From: an uncultured Rhodospirillales bacterium
GTDB lineage: Bacteria; Pseudomonadota; Alphaproteobacteria; Acetobacterales; Acetobacteraceae
Assembly (NCBI GenBank): GCA_903835235.1
Contig: CAILMF010000001.1
Location: forward strand, 1 to 64,000
Length of the DNA stretch: 64,000 nucleotides
Reading direction: 5' to 3'
The notes under the pieces were generated by a model. It was not told the DNA's origin, made no database searches, and was given only the letters and a program-made list of their open reading frames with translations. A program made the position numbers and the translations under genes. This document shows positions 23,138 to 32,857 of the stretch, piece after piece. Within the stretch, counting starts at the first letter, position 1; every line of letters starts with the position of its first letter.

Positions 23138-23931
23138 GCGACGCGGTCGCCCGGCCGGTGGACTGGGGGCGCGCGCTGCGCGTCCAGCTCCGCGTGCTCG
23201 GCGCCCTGATCCTGCGCGAGATGTCGACCCGGTTCGGCCGGGAGAACCTGGGCTATCTCTGGCTCTTCGCCGAACCGCTGATGCTCGGCACCGCCATCGG
23301 CGCGCTGCACCACGTGACCGGCCATGGCCTGCCCGGCGGCCTGCATGTGCTGATGTTCTGGGTCACCGGCTATGTGCCGTTCTACATGTTCCGCTCGGTG
23401 ATCAACCGCGCGCCGACCACCGTGGTGGCCAACCAGTCGCTGCTGTACCATCGGCGGATCACGATCCTGGACATCATGCTGGCCCGCAACCTGCTGGAGG
23501 GGGGTGCGGTGATGGGCACCCTGGTCATCTTCCTCGCGGCCTTCGGCATGGCGCTGGACCTGTGGCCCAAGGAACCGGCGCTGGTGGTGTTCGGCATGGC
23601 GGCCATGCTGGCCATGGCGCATGGCGCCGCGCTGATCCTGGCGGCCGGGGCGATCTATACCGACCTGATCGACCGGGTGATCCACCTGGTCACCTACGTC
23701 ACCATGCCCTTCACCGGTGCCTTCTTCATGGTGTTCTGGCTGCCGACCGAGATGCAGCACCAGGCGCTGCGGATCCCCACGGTGCAATGCTTCGAGATGA
23801 TCCGCCGCGGCCTGTTCGGCACCGCGGTGCCGACCACCTTCGACGTGCCCTACATCATCACCTGGATCATCGGGCTGAACCTGGCGGGGTTGCTGATGAT
23901 GAACGTCGCCCGCCGCAAGCTGGTGGTCTAG
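23134..23931 (+). CDS. kpsM: Capsule ABC transporter permease, KpsM family
   Basis: This product of about 265 residues has the ABC-2 permease layout: an amphipathic REMSTRFGRENLGYLW segment before the first membrane helix, then about six hydrophobic helices. REMxTRFG is the hallmark of KpsM/Wzm-type permeases. The TTG at 23134 overlaps the preceding stop (TTGA); an ATG at 23221 would remove 29 residues. With KpsT it forms the inner-membrane pump that carries lipid-linked capsule to the periplasm. The following gene starts four bases after its stop. Confidence 0.9.
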   Translation: MSDAVARPVDWGRALRVQLRVLGALILREMSTRFGRENLGYLWLFAEPLMLGTAIGALHHVTGHGLPGGLHVLMFWVTGYVPFYMFRSVINRAPTTVVANQSLLYHRRITILDIMLARNLLEGGAVMGTLVIFLAAFGMALDLWPKEPALVVFGMAAMLAMAHGAALILAAGAIYTDLIDRVIHLVTYVTMPFTGAFFMVFWLPTEMQHQALRIPTVQCFEMIRRGLFGTAVPTTFDVPYIITWIIGLNLAGLLMMNVARRKLVV

Positions 23932-23935
23932 GGCG

Positions 23936-24586
23936 ATGATCCGGCTGGAGAACATCCACAAGAGCTACAAGCTGCATGGCGGCAGCAGCAAGGTGGTGCT
24001 GCGCGGGGTCAGCGCCGTCTTCGGCAAGGGGGAGGCGGTCGGCATCCTCGGCCGCAACGGCGCCGGCAAGTCCACCCTGCTGCGGCTGATCTCCGGCGTG
24101 GAATTCCCCGAAGCCGGGCATATCCGGCGGGAGATGTCGATCTCCTGGCCGCTCGGCCATGCCGCGGCCATGCACTACGCCATCTCGGGCGCCGACAATG
24201 CCCGCTTCATCGCCCGGATCTACGAAAAGCCGATCGCCGAAACGGTCGAATTCGTGGAAGATTTCGCCGAATTGGGCCAATACTACCGGCAACCGGTACG
24301 CACCTATTCCTCCGGCATGATGACACGGCTTGGTTTGGCCCTGTCGCTGGCGGTGGATTTCGAGTGCTACCTGCTGGACGAGGTTGTCGCCGCCGGCGAC
24401 AGCCGCTTCGCCGACCGCTGCCGGGCCGCGCTGCTCGACCGGCGGGCGCGGAGTACGATGCTGATGGTTTCCCACCAGGCGGAAACGGTGCGTGCGTTCT
24501 GCACCTCCGGGGCCGTGCTGAAGGATGGCAGGCTGACGCGATATGAAGATCTGGACCAGGCAATCGCCGCTTACCACGCCGGCTGA
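23936..24586 (+). CDS. kpsT: Capsule ABC transporter ATPase, KpsT family
   Basis: This 216-residue ATPase has Walker A GRNGAGKST at 39-47, a signature YSSGMMTRLGLAL near 123 and Walker B CYLLDEVVAAGD near 143. The SSGM signature and the short length are typical of KpsT proteins, which drive capsule export through KpsM. It lacks the C-terminal sugar-binding extension found in Wzt of O-antigen systems, so recognition probably falls to the lipid end. Its 3' end overlaps the next gene by 44 bp. Confidence 0.92.
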   Translation: MIRLENIHKSYKLHGGSSKVVLRGVSAVFGKGEAVGILGRNGAGKSTLLRLISGVEFPEAGHIRREMSISWPLGHAAAMHYAISGADNARFIARIYEKPIAETVEFVEDFAELGQYYRQPVRTYSSGMMTRLGLALSLAVDFECYLLDEVVAAGDSRFADRCRAALLDRRARSTMLMVSHQAETVRAFCTSGAVLKDGRLTRYEDLDQAIAAYHAG

Positions 24587-25763
24587 CGGCACCGCCGGGG
24601 CGCCGATCGGCACCTCCGGCTATGCTGGCTGGTCGGGCCCGGCCTCGGCGCCGCCGCCCGGGCGGCTGGCCCAGGCCTGGCGGCTGGCCAGGCGGCACAG
24701 CTTCATCAGCACGGTGTGCCTGCCGACGCTGCTGGCCGCGCTGTACCTGTTCTTGGTGGCGGCGCCGCAATACACCTCGGAAGCGCGCTTCCTGGTGCGT
24801 GGCCGCCAGCAGGCACCCGCCGCCGGCATCGGCGAGATGATGAGCCAGGCCGGCTTCAAGGCGGGGTCGGAGGATGCCATGGGCATCCGCGACTACCTGC
24901 GCAGCCATGATGCGGTGTCCGCGCTGCGCGGCAAGGTGGACCTGGTGGGCATGTTCCGCCGGCCGGAAGCCGACTACGTCGCCCGGCTCTGGTGGGCGCA
25001 GCCGGCGGCGGAGCGCCTGCTGGACTACTACAACAGCATGGTATCGCCGGAATACGACACCTCCTCGGGCATCACCACGCTGCGCGTCCGTGCCTTCCGC
25101 GCGAGCGATGCGCGCGACATCACCGCGGAGTTGCTGGGGCTTTCCGAGGGGCTGGTGAACAAGCTGAACCAGCGCCTGCAGGAAGACAGCCTGCGCGTGG
25201 CGCGCGAGGAGGTGGAGCGCGCCGAGGGCCGGGTGAACGGCACCCAGGCCCGCATCACCGCCTTCCGCGAGCGCGAGCGCCAGCTGGACCCGGGCCGGTC
25301 CTCGGCGATGACGGTGGAGACGATCGGCCGGCTGGAAGGCCAGCTGATCCAGGCCCGCGCCGAGATGACCGAGGCGCAGACCTTCGCCCGCGGCGACAAC
25401 CAGCGGCTGCTGCAACTGCGCAACCGGGTGGAGGCGCTGGGCCGTCAGGTGGCGGATGAGCGGCAGCGCCTGGCCTCGGCCAATACCGGCGTGACCCAGC
25501 AGGTCGGCGAGTTCGAGCTGCTGTCGACCGAACGCGACCTGGCCCGGATTCAGCTGGGCGCGGCCAATGCGGCGATGGAACGCGCCCTGGCCGATGCGCA
25601 GCGCCAGCAGATCTTCATCCTGCGGCTGGTCGAGCCGAACCTGGCCGAGCGGCCACTTTACCCCAAGGCGGCCCAAAGCGTGCTCTACCTGTTCATCTGC
25701 CTGTCGGTTGCCTATGGCATCGCCACCCTGTTGCTGGCGGGAATGCGTGAACATGCGGCTTGA
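24543..25763 (+). CDS. kpsE: Capsule export inner-membrane protein, KpsE family
   Basis: This 406-residue polysaccharide co-polymerase-type protein has a cytoplasmic N-terminus of about 50 residues, membrane helix 1 (FISTVCLPTLLAALYLFLVA), a large periplasmic region with coiled coil between about 190 and 350, and a final helix (SVLYLFICLSVAYGIATLLL). The family signature FIKRPxLP-like segment reads VEPNLAERPLYPKAAQS before the last helix. It links KpsMT to the outer-membrane exporter. The long overlap with kpsT and the 11-bp overlap with the next gene indicate one co-translated operon. Confidence 0.9.
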   Translation: MKIWTRQSPLTTPADGTAGAPIGTSGYAGWSGPASAPPPGRLAQAWRLARRHSFISTVCLPTLLAALYLFLVAAPQYTSEARFLVRGRQQAPAAGIGEMMSQAGFKAGSEDAMGIRDYLRSHDAVSALRGKVDLVGMFRRPEADYVARLWWAQPAAERLLDYYNSMVSPEYDTSSGITTLRVRAFRASDARDITAELLGLSEGLVNKLNQRLQEDSLRVAREEVERAEGRVNGTQARITAFRERERQLDPGRSSAMTVETIGRLEGQLIQARAEMTEAQTFARGDNQRLLQLRNRVEALGRQVADERQRLASANTGVTQQVGEFELLSTERDLARIQLGAANAAMERALADAQRQQIFILRLVEPNLAERPLYPKAAQSVLYLFICLSVAYGIATLLLAGMREHAA

Positions 25764-27552
25764 GCGTGTTCTTGGCCTGACCCTGGCGGCGCTGTTCAGC
25801 CTGCCGGCCGCGGCGCAGCTGGCGCCGCAGTTCAACCAGGCGCAGTTGCAGCAATTCACCCAGCAGGCGCAGCAGACCCAACAGTCTACCCAGGGCTTCA
25901 GCGCGCCGCTGGCCAATGTGCCTTCCCCGGGCGGTGGCCGCGGCTTGCAGCCGCTGCCTGCCCTGGTGGGGTCGGACCGGGTGATCTCCCGCTTCGGGAT
26001 GGAAACCCAGAGCGAGGGCGGGCCGGTGGCCGTGGGCCCGCTGGGCGACAGCCAGCGCGCCGCCGGCGCCACCGCGGTGTTCGGCGCCAGCCTGTTCACC
26101 CGTGAAGCCACGGCGGTCTCCGACGCGCCCAACCCCAACTACATCGTGGTGCCCGGGGACCGGGTCTCGGTGCGCGTCTGGGGCGCGGTGGAGGCCGAGG
26201 CGCTCGGCATCGTCGACCCCGCGGGCAACCTGTTCCTGCCCAGCATCGGGCCGATCCGCGTGGCCGGCACCCGCGCCGGCGATTTGCAACGGGTGGTGGA
26301 AACCGAGGTGCGCCGCGTCTTCACCGCGCAGGTGCAGGTCTATGCGGTGTTGCTGAGCACGCAGCGGATCGGGGTATTCGTCACCGGCTTCGTGCGCACG
26401 CCCGGGCGCTTCGGCGGCTCGGCGGCGGACAGCGTGCTGGACTTCCTGGTGCGCGCCGGCGGCGTGGATGCCGGGCGCGGCAGCTACCGCGACATCACCG
26501 TGCAGCGCGGCGGCCGCGCGGTGGCCAATGTGGACCTCTATGGCTTCCTGCTGAACGGCACGCTGCCGGCGGTGCGCCTGCAGGAGGGTGACACCCTGCT
26601 GGTGGGCCGCCAGCGCGCCGTGGTGGGCGCCGATGGCGCGGTGCGCAACAACTACCTGTTCGAGGTGCCCGGCCGGATCATGACCGGTCGGGAGCTGGTG
26701 GAATACGCCCGGCCGCTGCCCAGCGCGACCAATGCCATCATCAAGGGCACACGCAACGGCCAGCCGTTCAGCCGCTACGCCACGCTGGCCGAGATGGGCG
26801 AAATTCAGCTTTCGGACCAGGACAGCGTCAGCTTCATCACCGACACGCCGGCCCGCACCGTGCGGGTGACGGTGGAAGGCAGCCGGATCGGGCCTTCGGT
26901 GCTGGTGGCGGACCGCGATATCCAGCTCTGCCAGGTGCTGGACCATGTGGCCGTGGACCCGGTGCTGGCGGATACCCGCAGCGTCTTCCTGCTGCGGCCC
27001 TCGGTCGCCGCGCAGCAGCGCCGCGCGATCGACGAGGCGCTGGACCGGCTGGAGCGGCAGTTGTTCATGGCGGTCAGCCCCTCCACCGGCGTGGCGCAAA
27101 TCCGCGCCGCCGAGGCACAGCTGATCAGCAGCTACATCCAGCGCGCCAGGCGCACCGCGCCGGAAGGCCGTCTGGTGGTCAGCGACCGTCAGGGCGGCTG
27201 CGCCCCGGTGCGGCTGGAGGATGGCGACACCATCGTGGTGCCGGAACGCAGCGAGACGGTGCTGGTGGCCGGCGAGGTCAATGCGCCGCGCGCCGTGGTG
27301 TGGCAGGCCAATATGCGGCTGGCGGATTATGTCCGCGCCGCCGGCGGCTATTCGCCGCGCGGTGCCAGCAGCGCCATGATGATCCGGCGCGCGAGTGGCG
27401 AGCTGGTGCTGGAGCCGAACGAGGCGCCGCGGCCGGGCGACGAGCTGATCGCGCTGCCGAACCTGGACAGCAAGTCCTTCCAGATCGGCAGTGACCTGCT
27501 GGGGCTGATCTTCCAGCTGGCGGTGGCGACCCGGGCCTTCAGCCTGCTGTAG
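25753..27552 (+). CDS. kpsD: Capsule outer-membrane export protein, KpsD/Wza-like
   Basis: About 599 residues starting at the ATG at 25753. A signal peptide (RLERVLGLTLAALFSLPAAA) is followed by a Gln-rich segment, then the polysaccharide-export domain (NYIVVPGDRVSVRVWG, NLFLPSIGPIRVAG) at about 125-215 and SLBB-type beta-grasp repeats. A second such motif, VLVAGEVNAPRAVVWQANMR, lies near residue 503. No lipobox is present, unlike Wza but like KpsD. It should form the periplasmic/outer-membrane channel through which the KpsMTE-driven polymer leaves the cell. A terminator follows 26 bp after the stop. Confidence 0.9.
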   Translation: MRLERVLGLTLAALFSLPAAAQLAPQFNQAQLQQFTQQAQQTQQSTQGFSAPLANVPSPGGGRGLQPLPALVGSDRVISRFGMETQSEGGPVAVGPLGDSQRAAGATAVFGASLFTREATAVSDAPNPNYIVVPGDRVSVRVWGAVEAEALGIVDPAGNLFLPSIGPIRVAGTRAGDLQRVVETEVRRVFTAQVQVYAVLLSTQRIGVFVTGFVRTPGRFGGSAADSVLDFLVRAGGVDAGRGSYRDITVQRGGRAVANVDLYGFLLNGTLPAVRLQEGDTLLVGRQRAVVGADGAVRNNYLFEVPGRIMTGRELVEYARPLPSATNAIIKGTRNGQPFSRYATLAEMGEIQLSDQDSVSFITDTPARTVRVTVEGSRIGPSVLVADRDIQLCQVLDHVAVDPVLADTRSVFLLRPSVAAQQRRAIDEALDRLERQLFMAVSPSTGVAQIRAAEAQLISSYIQRARRTAPEGRLVVSDRQGGCAPVRLEDGDTIVVPERSETVLVAGEVNAPRAVVWQANMRLADYVRAAGGYSPRGASSAMMIRRASGELVLEPNEAPRPGDELIALPNLDSKSFQIGSDLLGLIFQLAVATRAFSLL

Positions 27553-27577
27553 CCCAGCCGATACCAGGGCAAACACC

Positions 27578-27611
27578 AAGCCGGCCGGGGGCAACCCAGG
27601 CCGGCTTTTTG
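27578..27611 (+). terminator. Rho-independent terminator of the capsule export operon
   Basis: The stem AAGCCGGCC / GGCCGGCTT closes a loop of about 12 bases and is followed by a T-tract (TTTTTG). It lies directly behind the exporter gene and matches the end of the operon that starts with the lipoprotein. Confidence 0.88.
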
Positions 27612-27672
27612 TTGCGCCAGGCCCGGAGCGTGTCCGCAGCGCCACACGCCGGGTGGGTTCAAAATTGCGTAC

Positions 27673-27693
27673 AATACAACTGTTGATTGTATT
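27673..27693. promoter_or_regulatory. Dyad AATACAA-N7-TTGTATT, likely operator/promoter
   Basis: This is a perfect 7-bp inverted repeat with a 7-bp spacer in a short AT-rich island, 51 bp before the ATG of the secreted dehydrogenase-like gene. The surrounding sequence is GC-rich, so the island stands out. It probably holds the promoter together with a repressor or activator site; the regulator is unknown. Confidence 0.6.
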
Positions 27694-27743
27694 CAATCAC
27701 ACGTGCGAGAGGTGCGCTTCACAAGAAGCGGAGCGCCTTCCCC

Positions 27744-30557
27744 ATGAGTGGCAGCATCTTCCTCGCCAATCAGGAAACCCAGGTGGCCGAGGCCGATACC
27801 ACGGTCATGGCCACCATCCACCGCACCGGATCGCTGGCCGGCGCGGTGACCATCACCTACGGCATCACCGGGGATACCGCGGTGGAGGGGGTGAACTACC
27901 TCGGCACCGGCGGCACGGTGGTGATGGCGGATGGCGCGGCCGATGTCGCGGTGCCGATCCATATCCTGGAAGACGGCGTGGCCGACCCGACGCTGAGCTT
28001 CGTCGTCTCGGTGATCAATGCCACGGGGGCCACGCTGGTGGCGCCGCGGACCGAGCGCTTCGAGATCATCGACAGCATCAACCCGGCGCCGCCGCCGCCG
28101 GTGGAGCCGGCGCTGACCTCCGACTACAACGTGCTGCAGGTGCCGGTGCTGGGCGGGCTGAACCAGCCGATCCGCTTCCTGTTCTCGCCCATCGATGCCA
28201 CCCATGCCTATGTGGCGGAAAAGCCCGGCGAGATCCTGCTGGCGGACATGACCACCGGCCAGACCACCGTGGTGGCCGACCTGAGCGCGCAGGTGAACGA
28301 CTACCTGGACCGCGGGCTGCTCGACATCGCGCTGGACCCGAACTTCGCCCATAACGGCTACATCTACGCCTTCATCGTCGTCGACCCCCAGGATACCGCG
28401 GGCCACACCGGCAATGCCGGCGCGGATGGCGGCGGCAACCGCTATGCCCAGGTGATCCGGCTGACCGCCGATGCCACGACCGGCTTCAGCACGGTGGTGC
28501 CGGGCAGCGAGAAGATCATCCTCGGCGCCGGCGGGCATTCGCTGGCCGATATCAATGGCGGCGGCGCGCTGGACTTCACCGACCCGGCCTATGCCAGCCT
28601 GGCGGCCTCCGACAGCGTGCTGCACCCGGGCGACACCGTGGTGAACGGGGTCAAGCAGGACTACATCAAGGTGGACAGCGCCAGCCATGCCGGCGGCCAC
28701 CTGGCCTTCGGCCCGGACGGCGCGCTGTACGTCTCCACCGGGGATGCGACCTCCTTCAACTATGCCGACCCGCGCGCGGCGGATGTGCAGTCGCTGGACC
28801 ATCTCAGCGGCAAGGTGCTGCGGGTGGATGCGGCGACCGGGCTGGGCCTGGCGGATAATCCCTTCGCCGCCCAGGCGGCCAGCCTGGCTGATGACGCCGC
28901 CAAGGTGTTCCAGCTTGGGCTGCGCAACCCCTTCTCCATGGCCTTCGCGCCGGATGGGCGGCTGTTCATCGCCGATACCGGCTGGGACAGCTATGAGGAG
29001 ATCAACACCGGCGGTCCCGGCGCCAATTTCGGCTGGCCCTTCTATGAGGGCGGCGATGGCGGCGTGAGCCTGCAGACGCCGGTCTGGCGCGACCTGCCCG
29101 TGGGCCAGGCCTTCTATGCCAAGGTGGCGGCGGGCGTGCTCTCGGTAACCCCGGCCTTCCGCGCCTTTGCCCATATGGATGGCGCCCCCGGCTTCCAGGT
29201 GCAGGCGATCACCTCGGGCGAGGCCTTCATCCACAGCGCGGCCTACCCGGCCAGCCTGCAGAACGACTTCATCTTCACCGACTTCTCCCAGGGGGAAGTC
29301 TATGCGGTGAACATCGACAACCGAGCCGACATCAAGTTCCTGTACCAGCTGCCGGGCTATGCGCCGGTGGACTTCGTGCAGGGGCCGGATGGCATGGTCT
29401 ACTACGCCGACCTGCTGAACGGCGAGATCGGCCGACTGGACATCACCCTGCCGGACTACACGCCGCAGCAGGTTGAGCTTGGCGCCGGCCGCGATACGCT
29501 GGTGCTGACCCTGGCGCAGGACGCCTACAATGGCAGCGCGCAGTACACGGTCAGCGTGGATGGCGTGCAGCTGGGCGGAACCCTGCTGGCGCATGCCCGG
29601 GTGCAGGACGCCACGCACGACACGCTGACGCTGCACGGCAGCTGGGGCGCCGGCGCGCATGTGGTGACGGTGGACTTCCTGAACGACGCCTGGGGCGGCA
29701 CCGCGGGCACCGACCGCAACCTGCATGTGGCCAGCGCCAGCTACAACGGCGTGGCGCTGCCCGGCGGCGCGCAGGACCTGATGAGCAGCGGGCCGGCCAG
29801 CCTCGCCTTCATCGGCGTGGCGGCGCCGGTACATGCCACGCCGGCGCAGCTGGAGATCGGCAGCGGCACCGATGCGCTGGTGCTGAAGATCAGCCAGGAC
29901 GCCTGGCAGGGCAGCGCGCAGTACAGCGTCAGCGTGGATGGCGTGAAGCTGGGCAACCCGTTGACCGCCAACGCCTGGCATGTCGATGGGCTGGACGACA
30001 CGGTGACGCTGCATGGCAACTGGGGCGCCGGGCCGCACAGCGTCAGCGTGACCTTCCTGAACGACCTGGTCGGCCCGGGCGGCGACCGCAACCTGCATGT
30101 GGATGGCATCAGCTATGACGGCCTGGCGCAGGCGGGTGGTGCGGCGCATCTGTGGGGGCCGGGCGCCGCCAGCTTCGGCTTCACCGACCTGGGCGCGCCG
30201 GCGCCGAAGCTGGTGAGCCTGGGCGGCGCCAGCGACGTGCTGGTGCTGCGGATCAGCCAGGACAGCTACCTGGGGGACGCGCAGTACCTGGTGAAGCTGG
30301 ACGGCGTGCAGCAGGGCGGCGTGCAGACCGCCAGCGCCTGGCACAGCCAGGGCCAGGACGACGTGGTGACGCTGACGGGCAGCTTCGCCGCCGGGCCGCA
30401 TCGGCTGGAGGTGGCCTTCCTGAACGACCGCTACGACGGCACGCCGGAGACCGACCGCAACCTGTTCGTGGACGGGGTTGGGCATAACGGCGTCGAGCTG
30501 GCCGGCGGCGTGGTGGCGCTGTACTCGGCGGGGGTGGCGGTGTTCGACTTCATGTGA
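27744..30557 (+). CDS. Secreted PQQ-type sugar dehydrogenase-like protein with CBM modules
   Basis: This 937-residue product has a Calx-beta-type domain (about 5-115), then a six-bladed GSDH/PQQ sugar-dehydrogenase propeller (about 120-590) with YVAEKPGEILLAD, RGLLDIALDPNF, GGHLAFGPDGALYVSTGD, LGLRNPFSMAFAPDG and GANFGWPFYEGGD. Three tandem modules of roughly 110 residues follow, each with DGV, HGxWGAGxHxVxVxFLND and DRNLxV, the pattern of calcium-dependent CBM60-like domains. There is no N-terminal signal peptide; the hydrophobic end VAVFDFM suits a type I or other non-Sec export. It probably acts outside the cell on polysaccharide or sugars. It follows the capsule operon but has its own regulatory dyad. 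Confidence 0.85.
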   Translation: MSGSIFLANQETQVAEADTTVMATIHRTGSLAGAVTITYGITGDTAVEGVNYLGTGGTVVMADGAADVAVPIHILEDGVADPTLSFVVSVINATGATLVAPRTERFEIIDSINPAPPPPVEPALTSDYNVLQVPVLGGLNQPIRFLFSPIDATHAYVAEKPGEILLADMTTGQTTVVADLSAQVNDYLDRGLLDIALDPNFAHNGYIYAFIVVDPQDTAGHTGNAGADGGGNRYAQVIRLTADATTGFSTVVPGSEKIILGAGGHSLADINGGGALDFTDPAYASLAASDSVLHPGDTVVNGVKQDYIKVDSASHAGGHLAFGPDGALYVSTGDATSFNYADPRAADVQSLDHLSGKVLRVDAATGLGLADNPFAAQAASLADDAAKVFQLGLRNPFSMAFAPDGRLFIADTGWDSYEEINTGGPGANFGWPFYEGGDGGVSLQTPVWRDLPVGQAFYAKVAAGVLSVTPAFRAFAHMDGAPGFQVQAITSGEAFIHSAAYPASLQNDFIFTDFSQGEVYAVNIDNRADIKFLYQLPGYAPVDFVQGPDGMVYYADLLNGEIGRLDITLPDYTPQQVELGAGRDTLVLTLAQDAYNGSAQYTVSVDGVQLGGTLLAHARVQDATHDTLTLHGSWGAGAHVVTVDFLNDAWGGTAGTDRNLHVASASYNGVALPGGAQDLMSSGPASLAFIGVAAPVHATPAQLEIGSGTDALVLKISQDAWQGSAQYSVSVDGVKLGNPLTANAWHVDGLDDTVTLHGNWGAGPHSVSVTFLNDLVGPGGDRNLHVDGISYDGLAQAGGAAHLWGPGAASFGFTDLGAPAPKLVSLGGASDVLVLRISQDSYLGDAQYLVKLDGVQQGGVQTASAWHSQGQDDVVTLTGSFAAGPHRLEVAFLNDRYDGTPETDRNLFVDGVGHNGVELAGGVVALYSAGVAVFDFM

Positions 30558-30784
30558 TGGCGGGCGCTTGCGGGTGCGCCCCTGGTGCGCCCGCGGCGGC
30601 TGTCAGGCGCTGCTGTCCGTGCCTCACAGCGGCTGAAAGGGTGCGGAAAATCCCACCCTGGCCCCATGAACGTCATGCCCGGGCTGGCCCCGGGCTTCCC
30701 AGGACCGCACCGATGGTTCGGGGATCATCGGGTCAGGACCGATGATGACGAGATCGGCGCGTGGCCGGGCTTTTCCGCAACCTG

Positions 30785-32857
30785 CTACAACCGCGCGAAG
30801 CTGTTCAGGCTGCGCTGCTCCAGGTAGTCCAGCCGCGCCGCGAAGTCGTCGGTGCGGCAGACCATCACGCTCAGCACGCCGCAACCGACCTCGCGCGGGT
30901 CGCCGGGGGTGATGCGGGAGAGCGGGACGCCGGTGGGGGCATCGATCTCCACCAGCACCTCGGGCCAGGCCTCGGCCGGCACTTCCAGGGCGCAGAACAC
31001 CACCTGGCTCGGCACGCCCTCGATATGGCCGAAGGGGCGGGTGAGGCCGCTGGCCGGGCCGGCGCGCAGGCCGATGCGCCAGGGCGCCGGCGGCGCCACG
31101 AATTGCACCAGCACGCGGAGTGGGGCGCCGCCGGCCATCTCGGCCAGCGGCAGGCGCAGCGTGACGCGGCCGGGGCGGCACCAGCAGCCCCAATCCTCCA
31201 GCGGCATCCAGGTATCGCCCTCGCGCACCAGCTCGGCCGCGGCCATGACCAGGCGCGGGGTGGGGCCGGGCAGCAGGCGCAGGTCCACCACCTCCCCGGG
31301 GCGCAGCGCCAGGCGGCGGGCGGGCAGCGCGAAGCGGGCGGCGGCGGCGACATGCCCGGCCAGTTGCGCGGCCAGCGCCGACCAGGGGCGCAGGCGGACT
31401 TCTGCCAGCAGGCGGGCCTCGGCCGCCGTGCGGAAGCCGGGCTGGAACAGCATGGCCTCCAGCTTGGCGACCAGGTCCGGCACATCATCGGTGGCGAAGA
31501 ACACCCCGCCGCCGGCCCCGGCCTCCAGCAGCGACGAATTGTCGGCCACCAGCGCGACCTTGCCGAAGGCGAAGCTTTCCGTCACCGGCAGGCCCCAGCC
31601 TTCGTAGAAGCTGTTGAACAGGGTGAATTCGCAGCCGCGATACAGGCCGGCGAGCGCGTCATCCGGCACGCCGTGCAGCAGGCGGACATGGGCTTGCAGC
31701 GCCGCATCGGCGGCGACCAGGTCCAGCGCCGGTTCGGCCAGCCAGCCGCGCTTGCCGACGCAGACCAGCTCCGGCACCGCCTCCGGCCCGTGCAGCCGCA
31801 GCAGGCGCTGCCAGGCGCGGAACACCATCAGGTGGTTCTTGCGGGCTTCCAGGGTGGCGACGAAGAGCACGTAGGGGCGCGTCTCCGCACGCGGCGCGGC
31901 AGCGGGTGCGCTGGCGGCGCTGCCGTCATCGGCATCCAGCGGCAGCACGAAGGTGGGGATGGCGATGTCGGGCACCACCGTCGCGCGCAGCCGTTCGAAG
32001 TCGCGGCGGGTGCTGTCGGAGATCACCACCACGCCATCCGCCAGCAGGCAGAGCTGGGCGAACCAGCGGGCGAATTCATCCACCAGCGCGGCGGCGCAGT
32101 GCTGCGGAAACAGCAGCGGGATGCAGTCGTACAGGAAGGGGATGTAGCGCACGGCGTGCAGGCGCTTCAGCTCCGCCACGCGGCGCATGTAGCCGGGCTG
32201 CCACCAGGAACTGCCGAGATTGACCAGGTTGGCGCCGGCGGCGAAGCGGCAGGGCGCGGCATGGCGCACCGCTTCGGTGATCGCGGCCAGCGCCTGCTGC
32301 CACTCGGGGTCCTCGGTGTCGCTGCCGCTGCGGCCGAGCGCGGCCAGGCGGAGGAACAGCGCCGAGGGCACCAGCTTCCAGCTGGCGCTGTCCAGGTGGT
32401 AGGCGCAGGCGGCGACGAGCGCTTCGCCCGGCGCGACCAGGATCTCGCTGAGGATGTTGAGCTGGACGCGCTGGATGCCCGTGGGCGTGCGGCAGGCGCG
32501 GCAATAATCCAGCAGGTCGGAAACGTCGAACAGCATGGTGCCGGGCGGGCTGGCCTCGACGGCGCCGGGGATGGCGGCGAGCAGCGCGGCGGCTTCCTCG
32601 TCGCGACCCAGCGAACCCAGCGCATCGGCCAGCCGACGCGCGACCAGCGGGTCCTGCGGCGCCAGGCGCTCGGCCTGGCGGTACAGCAGCAGCGCGGCGG
32701 CGGGGTCGCCGGCGGCGCTGACGCAATCGGCGTAGCGGCGCCAGGCGCTGGCATCGGCCGGCGCTCGGTCCAGATAGGCGATGTAGGCACTGGCGGCGGC
32801 GCGCAGCTCGCCGGTGGCGTGCAGCGCGTCGGCTTCGGCCAGAAGCGCAGCCGGCAT
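30785..32857 (-). CDS. Large GT4 glycosyltransferase with TPR-like N-terminus
   Basis: This 690-residue protein starts with about 100 residues of TPR-like helices (ALHATGELRAAASAYIAYLD, AALLLYRQAERLAPQDPLVA). The glycosyltransferase core follows: FDVSDLLDYCRACRTPTGIQR, IPFLYDCIPLLFPQH, VLFVATLEARKNHLMVFRAW, VGKRGW and the donor site LFNSFYEGWGLPVTESFAFG. The C-terminal 170 residues are a beta-rich region of unknown role. The start abuts the stop of manC, so the two are transcribed together. The sugar donor may be GDP-mannose or a derivative, judged from its neighbour only. Confidence 0.85.
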   Translation of the reverse strand: MPAALLAEADALHATGELRAAASAYIAYLDRAPADASAWRRYADCVSAAGDPAAALLLYRQAERLAPQDPLVARRLADALGSLGRDEEAAALLAAIPGAVEASPPGTMLFDVSDLLDYCRACRTPTGIQRVQLNILSEILVAPGEALVAACAYHLDSASWKLVPSALFLRLAALGRSGSDTEDPEWQQALAAITEAVRHAAPCRFAAGANLVNLGSSWWQPGYMRRVAELKRLHAVRYIPFLYDCIPLLFPQHCAAALVDEFARWFAQLCLLADGVVVISDSTRRDFERLRATVVPDIAIPTFVLPLDADDGSAASAPAAAPRAETRPYVLFVATLEARKNHLMVFRAWQRLLRLHGPEAVPELVCVGKRGWLAEPALDLVAADAALQAHVRLLHGVPDDALAGLYRGCEFTLFNSFYEGWGLPVTESFAFGKVALVADNSSLLEAGAGGGVFFATDDVPDLVAKLEAMLFQPGFRTAAEARLLAEVRLRPWSALAAQLAGHVAAAARFALPARRLALRPGEVVDLRLLPGPTPRLVMAAAELVREGDTWMPLEDWGCWCRPGRVTLRLPLAEMAGGAPLRVLVQFVAPPAPWRIGLRAGPASGLTRPFGHIEGVPSQVVFCALEVPAEAWPEVLVEIDAPTGVPLSRITPGDPREVGCGVLSVMVCRTDDFAARLDYLEQRSLNSFARL

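Noticed and set aside
27693-30485. A 930-codon minus-strand frame opposite the sugar-dehydrogenase-like gene
   Set aside because: Composition is His/Arg/Gln-rich without motifs, while the plus strand has clear domains.
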